A DNA stretch of 43,229 nt from Streptomyces sp. NRRL WC-3618 (GTDB lineage: Bacteria > Actinomycetota > Actinomycetes > Streptomycetales > Streptomycetaceae): assembly GCF_001280005.1 (NCBI RefSeq), contig NZ_LGDW01000462.1:1-43229 (forward strand), given 5' to 3'. The notes under the pieces are model-generated. The model was given only the letters and a program-made list of their open reading frames with translations. It searched no databases and was not told the DNA's origin. Shown piece by piece: positions 33,012-40,808 of this stretch; within the stretch, counting starts at the first letter, position 1, and each line of letters opens with the position of its first letter. The position numbers were made by a program, and so were the translations under genes.

Positions 33012-35471
33012 TCAGGCGGGCAACCCGGCTGCCCGCACATGATCGAACACCGCGTCCCCGTCCTCCGCGCCGGTGAGCAGATACGCCTGTGCCTCACCCA
33101 CATGGAAGTACATTCCGTGCAGTTCGAGCGCACCCTCCCGCAGTGCCCGGGCCACCGACTCGTGCGCCCGGAGATGCTCCAACTGCTGGACCACATTGGT
33201 CAGGCAGAGCTGCTCGACCGTGTCGGCGGGCGCCCGCCCGGCGAGCCGCGCCCAGGGCCGGTCCGTCGCCGCCATCCGCGCCAGGCTCGGCAGCCCGTGC
33301 CGCAGCCACCGCCTGAGCGGCGTCCGTGCCCCGTCGGGCTCCATGCTCAGCAGCGCCTGCATGGCCCCGCATCCGGAGTGCCCGCACAGCGTGATGGAGC
33401 GCACCTTCAGTACGTCCACCGCGTACTCGATCGCGGCCGCCACCGAGTCGTCCCCGCTCTCCTCGCCGGGACGCGGCACCAGGTTGCCGACGTTCCGTAC
33501 GACGAACAGGTCACCGGGACCACTGGATGTGATCATCGACGTGACCAGGCGCGAGTCGGCACAGGTCAGGAACAGCTGCGAGGGCTGCTGCCCCTCGCGC
33601 GCCAGCCTGGCCAGCTCCCCGCGCACCAGCGGAGCGGTGTTCCGCTGGAACGCGCTGATCCCGCGCGCCAGTTGATGCCCGCGCGGCTCGGCGACACCGA
33701 CCGACCCCGACGACCTCGACGAGTCGGACGGGCCGGGTGAGCCGGCAGTGCCGCTCGCCCCACCGGGCGCGTTCGCCGTCTCTCCTCGCCCCTGTGTGGA
33801 CTCCGGGACTTCGCACTGGTGGTTGCGCCAGGGCGTCCAGGGCCGGCAGCGGCAGTCGGAGGCGTCCGCGGGCTCGGCGATGCGGGTCCCCGCCCGGCCG
33901 GTCACCTCCACGGTGCCGCCCTGCGCGGTGTGCGTGCTCTGCCAGTGGTGCAGAGACTCGTACGCCCCGTGGTCCATGAACGAGCCGTCCAACTCCAGGA
34001 CGACGTCCGCCCCTTGGGGTACGAGGTGCAGGGTCCGGCTGAGCCGGGGCACCGCGAGGAACGTCAACTGTCCTCGTACGTGTACGTAATGGACTCCTCC
34101 TGTCTCGTCGTGTCGTTCCTCGTAGGTGATCCGGGTGCGGGCGAGGCGGTTCAGGGCGACGGTGACGGCGACCGCGACGCCCAGCAGTACTCCTTCGAGG
34201 ACGCCGAGAAAAACGACGCCCAGGGTCGTCACCGCGTAGACCAGGACCTCGCGGTGGCGGGTCACCGTGCGAATGTGGTGCAGGGACACCATCTGGATGC
34301 CGACGGCCATCACCAGGGCGGCGAGTGAGGCGAGCGGGATCAGCTCCAGGATCGGAACCATCAGCAGCGCGGCGACTACTACGAAAACGCCGTGCAGCAT
34401 CGTGGAGTTCCGGCTCACGGCACCCGCTTGCACATTCGCCGAACTTCGCACGGCCACGCCGGCGACCGGTAGCCCGCCGAGCACACCGGACACGACGTTG
34501 GCGGCGCCCTGACCGAGCAGTTCACGGTTCAGGTCGGAGCGGCCGACGCGAGTCGCCGCTCCGCTTGCCGAGGCCCGTTGGGCGAGCAGTTCGGGCCGGG
34601 TGGCCACCAGCTTGTCGACGGCGACCGCGCCGAGCAGCGACTGCACGCTGCACACCAGGGTGACGGTGAGCACGGCGGCGGCGACACCGAGCGCGGGTCC
34701 CTCGGGCAACCCGGCCAGCGCATGACTGCGCCACGACGGCAGGTCGACCTTGGGAAGGACCAACCCGGCGAGCGAGGCGGTGAGCGTGGCGCCGCTGACG
34801 GCGACGAGCGCGGCCGGCATCTTGCGCAGAACGCGCCCCGCCCGGCCGGGAATCCTCGGCCAGGCCAGCAGCAGGGTCAGGGTCAGCACGCTCATCGACA
34901 CGGCGGCGGGGTCCAGGCCGGCCAACTGGGCGGGCAGCGCGCGGAGATTGTCGAGGACCGAGCTCTCCGGCGTACCCCCAAGGACGATGTGCACCTGGGC
35001 GACGGCGATGGTCACGCCGATCCCGGCGAGCATGCCGTGGACGACGGCGGGGCTGACGGCGAGCGCCGTGCGGGCCACGCGCACGCAGCCGAGGCCGAGT
35101 TGGGCGAGCCCGGCGAGGACGGTGATGGCACAGGTCGTACGCCATCCGTACCGCTGGATGAGGTCGGCGGTGACGACGGTGAGCCCGGCGGCGGGGCCGC
35201 TGACCTGGAGTGGGGAGCCGCCGAGGCGCCCGGCGACGAGTCCGCCGACGGCTGCGGCGACGAGGCCGGCCTGGAGCGGGGCGCCCGTGGCGAGGGCGAT
35301 GCCCAGGGAAAGGGGGAGGGCGATCAGGAAGACCGCGATGGAGGCCGACACATCGGCGCCCGCGACGCGGAAGCGGCGGGGTGGGGTCGAGGGCGGTGGG
35401 GGGCTGGGGGGCTGGTGCATGCGCTCCGTCCGAGTCGGTTCGGGGGCGCGAGTGGGTACGCAGGCAGACAT
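33012..35471 (-). CDS. SulP-family anion transporter fused to a beta-carbonic anhydrase
   Basis: 819 residues; GGAGGAG about 9 bases before the ATG at 35471. A Pro-rich N-terminus leads into a SulP core of 10-12 helices (about 35-430; PLSLGIALATGAPLQAGL), a STAS domain (about 450-545; LELDGSFMDHGAYESL), a Ser/Gly linker, and a beta-carbonic anhydrase (about 590-815) with CADSR and HSGCGAM zinc motifs. The fusion suggests bicarbonate is the transported ion, supplied or consumed by the attached enzyme. SulP-CA fusions are known in bacteria. Both parts look intact. Confidence 0.92.
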   Translation of the reverse strand: MSACVPTRAPEPTRTERMHQPPSPPPPSTPPRRFRVAGADVSASIAVFLIALPLSLGIALATGAPLQAGLVAAAVGGLVAGRLGGSPLQVSGPAAGLTVVTADLIQRYGWRTTCAITVLAGLAQLGLGCVRVARTALAVSPAVVHGMLAGIGVTIAVAQVHIVLGGTPESSVLDNLRALPAQLAGLDPAAVSMSVLTLTLLLAWPRIPGRAGRVLRKMPAALVAVSGATLTASLAGLVLPKVDLPSWRSHALAGLPEGPALGVAAAVLTVTLVCSVQSLLGAVAVDKLVATRPELLAQRASASGAATRVGRSDLNRELLGQGAANVVSGVLGGLPVAGVAVRSSANVQAGAVSRNSTMLHGVFVVVAALLMVPILELIPLASLAALVMAVGIQMVSLHHIRTVTRHREVLVYAVTTLGVVFLGVLEGVLLGVAVAVTVALNRLARTRITYEERHDETGGVHYVHVRGQLTFLAVPRLSRTLHLVPQGADVVLELDGSFMDHGAYESLHHWQSTHTAQGGTVEVTGRAGTRIAEPADASDCRCRPWTPWRNHQCEVPESTQGRGETANAPGGASGTAGSPGPSDSSRSSGSVGVAEPRGHQLARGISAFQRNTAPLVRGELARLAREGQQPSQLFLTCADSRLVTSMITSSGPGDLFVVRNVGNLVPRPGEESGDDSVAAAIEYAVDVLKVRSITLCGHSGCGAMQALLSMEPDGARTPLRRWLRHGLPSLARMAATDRPWARLAGRAPADTVEQLCLTNVVQQLEHLRAHESVARALREGALELHGMYFHVGEAQAYLLTGAEDGDAVFDHVRAAGLPA

Positions 35472-35777
35472 GTTTCCCGTCTCCTCCGGGGCAGCGCGGT
35501 CGCGGAACAGGTGGTCCCCCGTCGATGGGCGGGGGGCGGGTCGCGGCCGTGGGTCACGGCATGCAAGCGGCGGGATATTTCAACGCTCGGTAAACGGATC
35601 GTAATGCACAGTAAAGGACGAGTATGTATTTTTGGGGCAAATAGGTTAATGAATCACTTCAATGAGTGAAGTGAACTTTTTATCGGCTTGTCGTACTAAC
35701 TCCTTCTCGGTCCTGTGCGACCTTGACGGCGCCGCGCCCGAAAGCGCCGGCCCGAACGAAGGAAGAGGTGGGCGGAG
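35472..35777. promoter_or_regulatory. 306-base AT-rich divergent promoter region with palindrome
   Basis: No gene. The central part (35570-35700) is markedly AT-richer than its surroundings. TCACTTCA (35654-35661) and TGAAGTGA (35667-35674) form a perfect palindrome with a 5-base centre, followed by TTTTT. It may be an operator for the lipoprotein gene or the SulP gene, or a weak terminator. Confidence 0.55.
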
Positions 35778-37055
35778 ATGGCCGTCACCAAGAGGATCGC
35801 CGTGGGCGTTGTGGCCGTCGCGGCCTGTGCCGCGTCACTCGCCGGCTGCGGGGCGGGAGCCACCGGCTCCTCCGGTGCGAAGGAAGGCGCGCATGGTGCG
35901 AAGAAGGCGGCCCCGGCCCCGGCACCCAAGAGCGCGGCCCGGCTGATCGGCGACGGCTCCACCGCGTACACCGGGGCCCAGCCCTACCAGCCCAGGCCCG
36001 AGCGCCTCAAGCCCGGCCAGAAGCCGCCGCAGTTCGTCGTCTTCTCCTGGGACGGGGCGGGTGAGGACAGCCAGCGGCTGTTCTCCCGCTTTCGCAAAGT
36101 GGCCAAGGCCAACAAGGCGGCGATGACGTACTTCCTGAGCGGCGTGTACATGCTCCCGGAGGACAAGCGTGACCTGTACCGGCCGCCCCAGCACTCACCC
36201 GGCCGCTCCGACATCGGCTTCAACGACGAGCGGGGCATCGCCGACACCGTGAAGCAGCTGCGGCTCGCCTGGCTGGAGGGCAGCGAGATCGGCACCCACT
36301 TCAACGGCCACTTCTGCGGCCGAGGGGGCGGTGTCGGCGAGTGGTCGGTGGAGGACTGGAAGAGCGAGATCGCGCAGGCGAAACGTTTCGTGGAGTCCTG
36401 GAAGACCAACACGGGCATGAAGAAGGCGTCCCCGTTGCCCTTCGACTACGAGAAGGAACTTGTCGGCGCCCGAACGCCGTGCCTGGAGGGGCAGAAGAAC
36501 TTCATGAGCGCGGCCCGCGAACTGGGCTTCCGCTACGACACCAGCGGCGTCAACGAGCAGATCTGGCCCGCGAAGAAACAGGGCCTGTGGGACCTGTCCA
36601 TGCAGCTCGTCCCGATGCCCGGCCACCGCTTCGAGACGCTGACCATGGACTACAACTTCTACATGAACCAGTCCGGGGCACGCGCGGGCGCCAAGGACCG
36701 GCACGAGTTCTGGGGCGACCAGTACCGCGACGGTCTCCTCAAGGGCTTCGAGCGCGCCTACGACGGCAACCGCGCCCCTCTGCTCATCGGCAACCACTTC
36801 GAGTCCTGGAACGGCGGCGTCTACATGCGTGCCGTACAGGAGGTCGTCGAACGCGTCTGTACGAAGGCCGACGTGCGCTGTGTCTCCTTCCGGCAGCTCG
36901 CCGACTGGCTGGACACGCAGGACCCGCAGACCCTGGCGAAGTTGCGCACGCTCGGGGTGAGTGAGGCACCCAAGGGAGGTTGGGAGAGCTTCCTGGCGGA
37001 GCGCCCGGGCCCGGCGCCCAAGGGGGTGCCGGGGACTCCGGCGGCCAAGCGGTAG
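35778..37055 (+). CDS. Lipoprotein with polysaccharide deacetylase-like fold
   Basis: 425 residues. A signal peptide ends in the lipobox LAGC (Cys about 24). After an Ala/Lys-rich spacer, FVVFSWDGAGED, AAMTYFLSGVYML, EIGTHFNGHFCG and LIGNHFESWNGG follow the NodB-like order, with Asp and His residues placed as metal ligands. The classical HRPP arginine motif is replaced by FDYEKELVGARTPCL, so activity on chitin or peptidoglycan is unproven. It is exported and membrane-anchored, and transcribed alone. Confidence 0.75.
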   Translation: MAVTKRIAVGVVAVAACAASLAGCGAGATGSSGAKEGAHGAKKAAPAPAPKSAARLIGDGSTAYTGAQPYQPRPERLKPGQKPPQFVVFSWDGAGEDSQRLFSRFRKVAKANKAAMTYFLSGVYMLPEDKRDLYRPPQHSPGRSDIGFNDERGIADTVKQLRLAWLEGSEIGTHFNGHFCGRGGGVGEWSVEDWKSEIAQAKRFVESWKTNTGMKKASPLPFDYEKELVGARTPCLEGQKNFMSAARELGFRYDTSGVNEQIWPAKKQGLWDLSMQLVPMPGHRFETLTMDYNFYMNQSGARAGAKDRHEFWGDQYRDGLLKGFERAYDGNRAPLLIGNHFESWNGGVYMRAVQEVVERVCTKADVRCVSFRQLADWLDTQDPQTLAKLRTLGVSEAPKGGWESFLAERPGPAPKGVPGTPAAKR

Positions 37056-37128
37056 CGCTCCGCTGGGTGCGGGGTGTGTGGGTGCGGTTCGTTGGGTGCG
37101 GGTCAGTGGGGGCTGGTCGCGCAGTTCC

Positions 37129-37150
37129 CCGCGCCCCTTAAGGGGCGCGG
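37129..37150. terminator. 22-base perfect palindrome, Streptomyces-type convergent terminator
   Basis: CCGCGCCCCTT (37129-37139) and AAGGGGCGCGG (37140-37150) are exact inverse copies with no spacer, preceded by GCTGGTCGCGCAGTTCC. I recognise this as a sequence dispersed in Streptomyces genomes, commonly between convergent genes as here. The bases from 37056 to 37128 hold no gene. Confidence 0.75.
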
Positions 37151-37156
37151 CCGGGT

Positions 37157-38140
37157 TCAGACGGTGGTTGCTGTCTTCTGTTCGGTCAGGATGAAATCGG
37201 GGTCGATCTGGGCCGCCAGGTCGGCTCCGGTGCGGGCGTTGGCCCAGGAGTGGGCGTTCTTCAGGTGGAAGTGGACCATCTGCTGGGTGTAGCGCTCCCA
37301 GTCGCGCGTCTCGTACGTGGCGTCGACGGCCGACCGCAACCGTTGCAGGGAGCGGCGGTTGGTGTCCTCCAGGTGCTCGAACCGGGTGGGCCGGCCCTTC
37401 TCCATGGCACGCACCCAGTCCGAGTGTCCGACCGTCTCCAGGAGGTCGTCCCCGACTTCGGCGCGGAGGAAGTCGACGTCGTCCTGCCCCTGCACCTTGT
37501 TGCCGACGACCTTCAGGGCGACCCCGAAGTCCTGGGCGTACTCCTTGTACTGGCGATAGACGGAGACTCCCTTCCGGGTGGGTTCGGCGACGAGGAACGT
37601 GATGTCGAAGCGGGTGAACAGGCCGGACGCGAAGGAGTCCGAGCCCGCGGTCATGTCGACGACGACGTACTCGCTCGGGCCGTCGACGAGATGGTTCAGG
37701 CACAGCTCCACCGCGCCCGTCTTGGAGTGGTAGCAGGCGACTCCGAGATCGGCTTCGGTGAACGGGCCGGTGACCATCAAACGGACGGCGCCGCCGTCGA
37801 GTTCCACCGGCCGCGCGCAGGCGTCGTACACCGGATTGGTCTCCTGGATCCGCAGCAGGCGCGAGCCCCCGCCGGGCGGGGTCGTCTTGATCATCGCGTC
37901 GGCGCAGGCGATACGCGGGTTCGTGCCGCGCAGATACTCCTTGATCAGCTCCATCCGCTCGCCCATCGCGGGCATCGCGGCGGCTTCGGTGTCATGGAGG
38001 CCGAGTGCTGTGCCCAGGTGCTGGTTGATGTCGGCGTCGATGGCGAGGACCGGCGCCCCGGAGGCCGTGAGGTGGCGGACGAACAGGGAGGACAACGTGG
38101 TCTTGCCGCTGCCGCCCTTCCCGACGAAAGCAATTTTCAT
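37157..38140 (-). CDS. CooC/ParA-like P-loop ATPase
   Basis: 327 residues from the ATG at 38140 (MKIAFVGKGGSGKTTLSS); a GTG at 38146 adds two residues. The deviant Walker A KGGSGKT, DADINQHLG and VVVDMTAGSD match the CooC/MinD group of nickel-insertion or maturation ATPases. No CO dehydrogenase or hydrogenase genes are close, so the client protein is unknown. The gene diverges from the Fic-like gene across about 100 bases. Confidence 0.8.
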   Translation of the reverse strand: MKIAFVGKGGSGKTTLSSLFVRHLTASGAPVLAIDADINQHLGTALGLHDTEAAAMPAMGERMELIKEYLRGTNPRIACADAMIKTTPPGGGSRLLRIQETNPVYDACARPVELDGGAVRLMVTGPFTEADLGVACYHSKTGAVELCLNHLVDGPSEYVVVDMTAGSDSFASGLFTRFDITFLVAEPTRKGVSVYRQYKEYAQDFGVALKVVGNKVQGQDDVDFLRAEVGDDLLETVGHSDWVRAMEKGRPTRFEHLEDTNRRSLQRLRSAVDATYETRDWERYTQQMVHFHLKNAHSWANARTGADLAAQIDPDFILTEQKTATTV

Positions 38141-38241
38141 GTTCACTAACGGTAGTGGAATGAGTGCCGAGGGTGTCCAGGGGCCGTGAGGAAGTCCACT
38201 CCTTCGTGGGTGGGCTCCCGGGAGTGCGTAGGGTCGTACTC

Positions 38242-39066
38242 ATGAGTACGACAGGCGCGACCGCCGATCCGCTAGCGGCCCTGGGGGCACTGCCCGGGGT
38301 GACCGACTCCGTGGAGTCCGTGCGCAAGGCCGTGGACCGGGTCTACGGGCATCGCATCATGCGGCGACGCAGCAATGAGATCACCGGCGAGGCGGGCCTG
38401 CGCGGTGCGCGCGGTTCTGCGGCCCTCTCCGGCGCGGACTGGGCCCTGGAAGAGGTTCGCCGGCGCACCGACTTCAGCGGTGACGACGAGGCCCGGATCG
38501 TCGGCGCGTCCCTGCGACTGACCGCGGAGGCGGGGCAGCTCCTGTCCATCTGGCGCCAGTCGCCGCTGCGGGTGCTGGCCCGGCTTCATCTGGTCGCCGC
38601 GGCGGGCACGGGCGACGAGGTGGGGCGCCCTCGTCAGGACGGCGAGCCGGTCGACGAGCCGACGGTCGAGCTGCCGCTGCCGAGCGCGGCGGAGGTGTCG
38701 GGGCGGCTGGAGGGGCTCGCGGAGCTGATCATCGCGGGAGGCTCCGCCCCCGCCCTGGTCACGGCCGCCGTCGTGCACGGCGAACTCCTCGCGCTGCGCC
38801 CTTTCGGCTCCCACAACGGCCTTGTCGCGCGCGCGGCCGAGCGGATCGTCCTGGTCGGCAGCGGCCTCGACCCGAAGTCCGTCTGCCCGGCCGAGGTCGG
38901 CCACGCCGAACCGGGCCGCGCCGCCTATCTGTCCGCGCTCGACGGCTATGTCTCCGGCACACCGGAGGGCATGGCGGCGTGGATCGCCCACTGCGGCCGG
39001 GCGGTCGAACTCGGGGCGCGTGAATCAGTGGCCGTCTGTGAGGCGTTGCAGCGCGGAGCGGCTTAG
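38242..39066 (+). CDS. Fic-like domain protein with degenerate active-site motif
   Basis: 274 residues. HGELLALRPFGSHNGLVARAAERIV aligns with the Fic motif HPFxxGNGRxxR, but the catalytic His is Arg and GNGR becomes HNGL, so AMP transfer is doubtful. The N-terminal half is helical, with RRRTDFSGDDEARIVGASLRL. TAGGGT about 7 bases before the ATG suggests a leaderless message. Homologues are common next to the HAD/ssd locus in Streptomyces and are often labelled oxidoreductases without evidence. Confidence 0.7.
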   Translation: MSTTGATADPLAALGALPGVTDSVESVRKAVDRVYGHRIMRRRSNEITGEAGLRGARGSAALSGADWALEEVRRRTDFSGDDEARIVGASLRLTAEAGQLLSIWRQSPLRVLARLHLVAAAGTGDEVGRPRQDGEPVDEPTVELPLPSAAEVSGRLEGLAELIIAGGSAPALVTAAVVHGELLALRPFGSHNGLVARAAERIVLVGSGLDPKSVCPAEVGHAEPGRAAYLSALDGYVSGTPEGMAAWIAHCGRAVELGARESVAVCEALQRGAA

Positions 39067-39100
39067 GAAGCTTGGGGAGCGGTCGCGCCAGGGAAGTGGA

Positions 39101-39122
39101 AAGGCCCTCCGAGGAGGGCCTT
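39101..39122. terminator. Intrinsic-type hairpin after the Fic-like gene
   Basis: AAGGCCCTCC (39101-39110) pairs with GGAGGGCCTT (39113-39122) 35 bases past the stop codon. Confidence 0.75.
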
Positions 39123-39445
39123 CAACGGGTTGCGGCGGTACGAGGATTCGTACCGCCGCCAGCATGTCCACCCGGTTACCAAGCGTCCTCGGAATTTTGC
39201 CCATCAGGTCGGGATCTCTGCCCGTCACCTGGTGCGGCTGGCCCGTAATCGACGGGTCGACGTCGCGTGGGTGCCCAGTGTTCATGCTCGGTCCGTGGGC
39301 CAACTGCGTTATAAAGGTGATCCTTTCGGATGTCCTTGGTCTCGCGGGCCGTTAAGTCCTTTCTACTCCTGGACCGGAGTAAGCGGAACCCCTCGCTGTA
39401 CTTCTTTACTTTTATGATCAAACCGCCAGGAAGTGGACGCCGAGG
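39123..39445. other. 320-base intergenic region with a 12-bp hairpin, possible small RNA
   Basis: GCGGCGGTACGA (39132-39143) and TCGTACCGCCGC (39148-39159) form a perfect stem with a 4-base loop. Further right, TATAAA at 39311-39316 is an unusually good -10 element for this GC content, and ACTCC/GGAGT (39365-39380) makes another small stem. No reading frame looks coding. Small RNAs have been reported around this locus in S. coelicolor; none is identifiable by family here. Confidence 0.45.
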
Positions 39446-40279
39446 TCACGCGATCGAGGGTCGGCGCCTGCTCGCGTACCAGACGAGGCCGGCCGTGGCG
39501 GCTGCCGCGCCTATCGCGGCGGCGGCGACCAGCGCCGGACGCGGCGGTACGGAGAGGGCGGGCAGCCGCTGCTTCAGCCGCACCGGACGGTGGAAGTCCA
39601 GGATCGGCCACCCCCGGGCGACGGCTTCCCGGCGCAGTGCCCGGTCCGGGTTCACGGCGTGCGGATGGCCGACGGACGCCAGCATGGGGATGTCGGTGAC
39701 GCTGTCGCTGTAGGCGTAGCAGCGTGCGAGGTCGTATCCCTCGGACTCGGCCAGCCCCTTGATCGCCTCGGCCTTCGTCGGCCCGTACGCGTAGTACTCC
39801 ACCTCGCCCGTGAAGCAGCCGTCGTCGCCGACGACCATGCGCGTGGCCACCACCCGGTCCGCGCCCAGCAGCTCGCCGATCGGTTCGACGACCTCGGCGC
39901 CCGACGTGGACACGATCACCACGTCACGGCCGGCCGTGTGGTGCTCCTCGATGAGGGAGGCCGCCTCGTCGTAGATGATCGGGTCGATCAGGTCGTGCAG
40001 CGTCTCGGCGACGATCTCCTTGACCTGCTGGACGTTCCAGCCGCGGCACAGCGCGGACAGGTACTCGCGCATGCGTTCCATCTGGTCATGGTCGGCACCG
40101 CCCGCCAGGAAGACGAACTGGGCGTATGCGGTACGCAACACGGCCCTGCGGTTGATCAGGCCGCCTTGGTAGAACGACTTGCTGAACGTGAGCGTGCTCG
40201 ACTTCGCAATGACCGTCTTGTCCAGGTCAAAGAAGGCGGCTGTGCGGGGCAAGGAGTGGCTTTCCACGAGGCTGAGCAT
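39446..40279 (-). CDS. HAD-superfamily IB phosphatase (SerB-like) with C-terminal membrane helix
   Basis: 277 residues. Motif I DLDKTVI near 18-24, motif II VSTSGAE, the lysine in GPTKAEAI, and motif III YSDSVTDIPML are all present. The extreme C-terminus has a hydrophobic helix (VAAAAIGAAAATAGLVWYA) and a basic end, making it a tail-anchored enzyme. It is the orthologue of Rv3661 and of an S. coelicolor protein described as differentiation-related. The substrate is unknown. It diverges from the 6C RNA gene. Confidence 0.9.
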   Translation of the reverse strand: MLSLVESHSLPRTAAFFDLDKTVIAKSSTLTFSKSFYQGGLINRRAVLRTAYAQFVFLAGGADHDQMERMREYLSALCRGWNVQQVKEIVAETLHDLIDPIIYDEAASLIEEHHTAGRDVVIVSTSGAEVVEPIGELLGADRVVATRMVVGDDGCFTGEVEYYAYGPTKAEAIKGLAESEGYDLARCYAYSDSVTDIPMLASVGHPHAVNPDRALRREAVARGWPILDFHRPVRLKQRLPALSVPPRPALVAAAAIGAAAATAGLVWYASRRRPSIA

Positions 40280-40379
40280 ATGCGCCCACCATTCGGCGTA
40301 AAGTGCGGCCCGTGGGTTTGCCTGAGAGGGCTCTCGGGTACACCATGGAAGTCACGGATCGTTCGCGACCGTGCTAACC

Positions 40380-40545
40380 CGGTCCGGCTCCTCCCCCCCC
40401 GAGTCGAACCGTGGGGACGACCCCCGCTCTCCCCCCCGGCGGGGGTCGTCGCACGTCCGGGGCGGTTTCCTTCCTCTTCCTTCCCCTCTGTGCGTTCTGT
40501 TTGTCGGCCGTGTGGCCGCGCGAGGCGGCTTCGGCCGCCTTTTTT
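40380..40545 (+). ncRNA. 6C small RNA
   Basis: Two C-loop hairpins define the family. CGGCTC (40385-40390) pairs with GAGTCG (40401-40406) around a loop of CTCCCCCCCC. GACGACCCCCGC (40416-40427) pairs perfectly with GCGGGGGTCGTC (40439-40450) around a loop with seven C. An intrinsic terminator ends the transcript at about 40545. The start is estimated from a TGCTAA-like -10 near 40372. Location between the HAD and ssd genes matches 6C/B11 of mycobacteria. In other actinobacteria it regulates by pairing the C-rich loops with G-rich mRNA sites. Confidence 0.88.
40523..40545 (+). terminator. Intrinsic terminator of the 6C RNA
   Basis: AGGCGGC (40523-40529), a TTCG tetraloop and GCCGCCT (40534-40540) are followed by a T-run to 40545. 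A classical U-tract terminator is uncommon in this GC-rich genome. Confidence 0.9.
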
Positions 40546-40565
40546 GCATGCCCATGATCCGTCAC

Positions 40566-40676
40566 TGTGGGTAGTTGATGCGCTGCTCTGTGGAAAGTCG
40601 AACACCACTCACCTATTTGGGTGACGGTGATATTCACAACCACAGACTTGTCCACAGATTTCCATCAAGATCCACA
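40566..40676. promoter_or_regulatory. Group of DnaA-box-like 9-mers upstream of the ssd-like gene
   Basis: TTGTCCACA (40648-40656) is the Streptomyces DnaA box consensus. AGATCCACA (40668-40676) and, on the - strand, CTTTCCACA (40589-40597) are close relatives, with a CCACA core on the - strand at 40566-40570. The region from 40546 to 40808 has no gene and also holds the promoter of the ssd operon. Confidence 0.5.
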
Positions 40677-40808
40677 CGATTTCCGGGTTCGCTGCACCGT
40701 GATTCCAACACGTCCCGCCTCGCGGCGAGTTCATGGCCGGTTCCGTTTGTCGGGGCGTGTTCGGCCGGCGTCTGTCGGCCGTTCATTTAGCGAAGGGGGC
40801 CGGAAATC

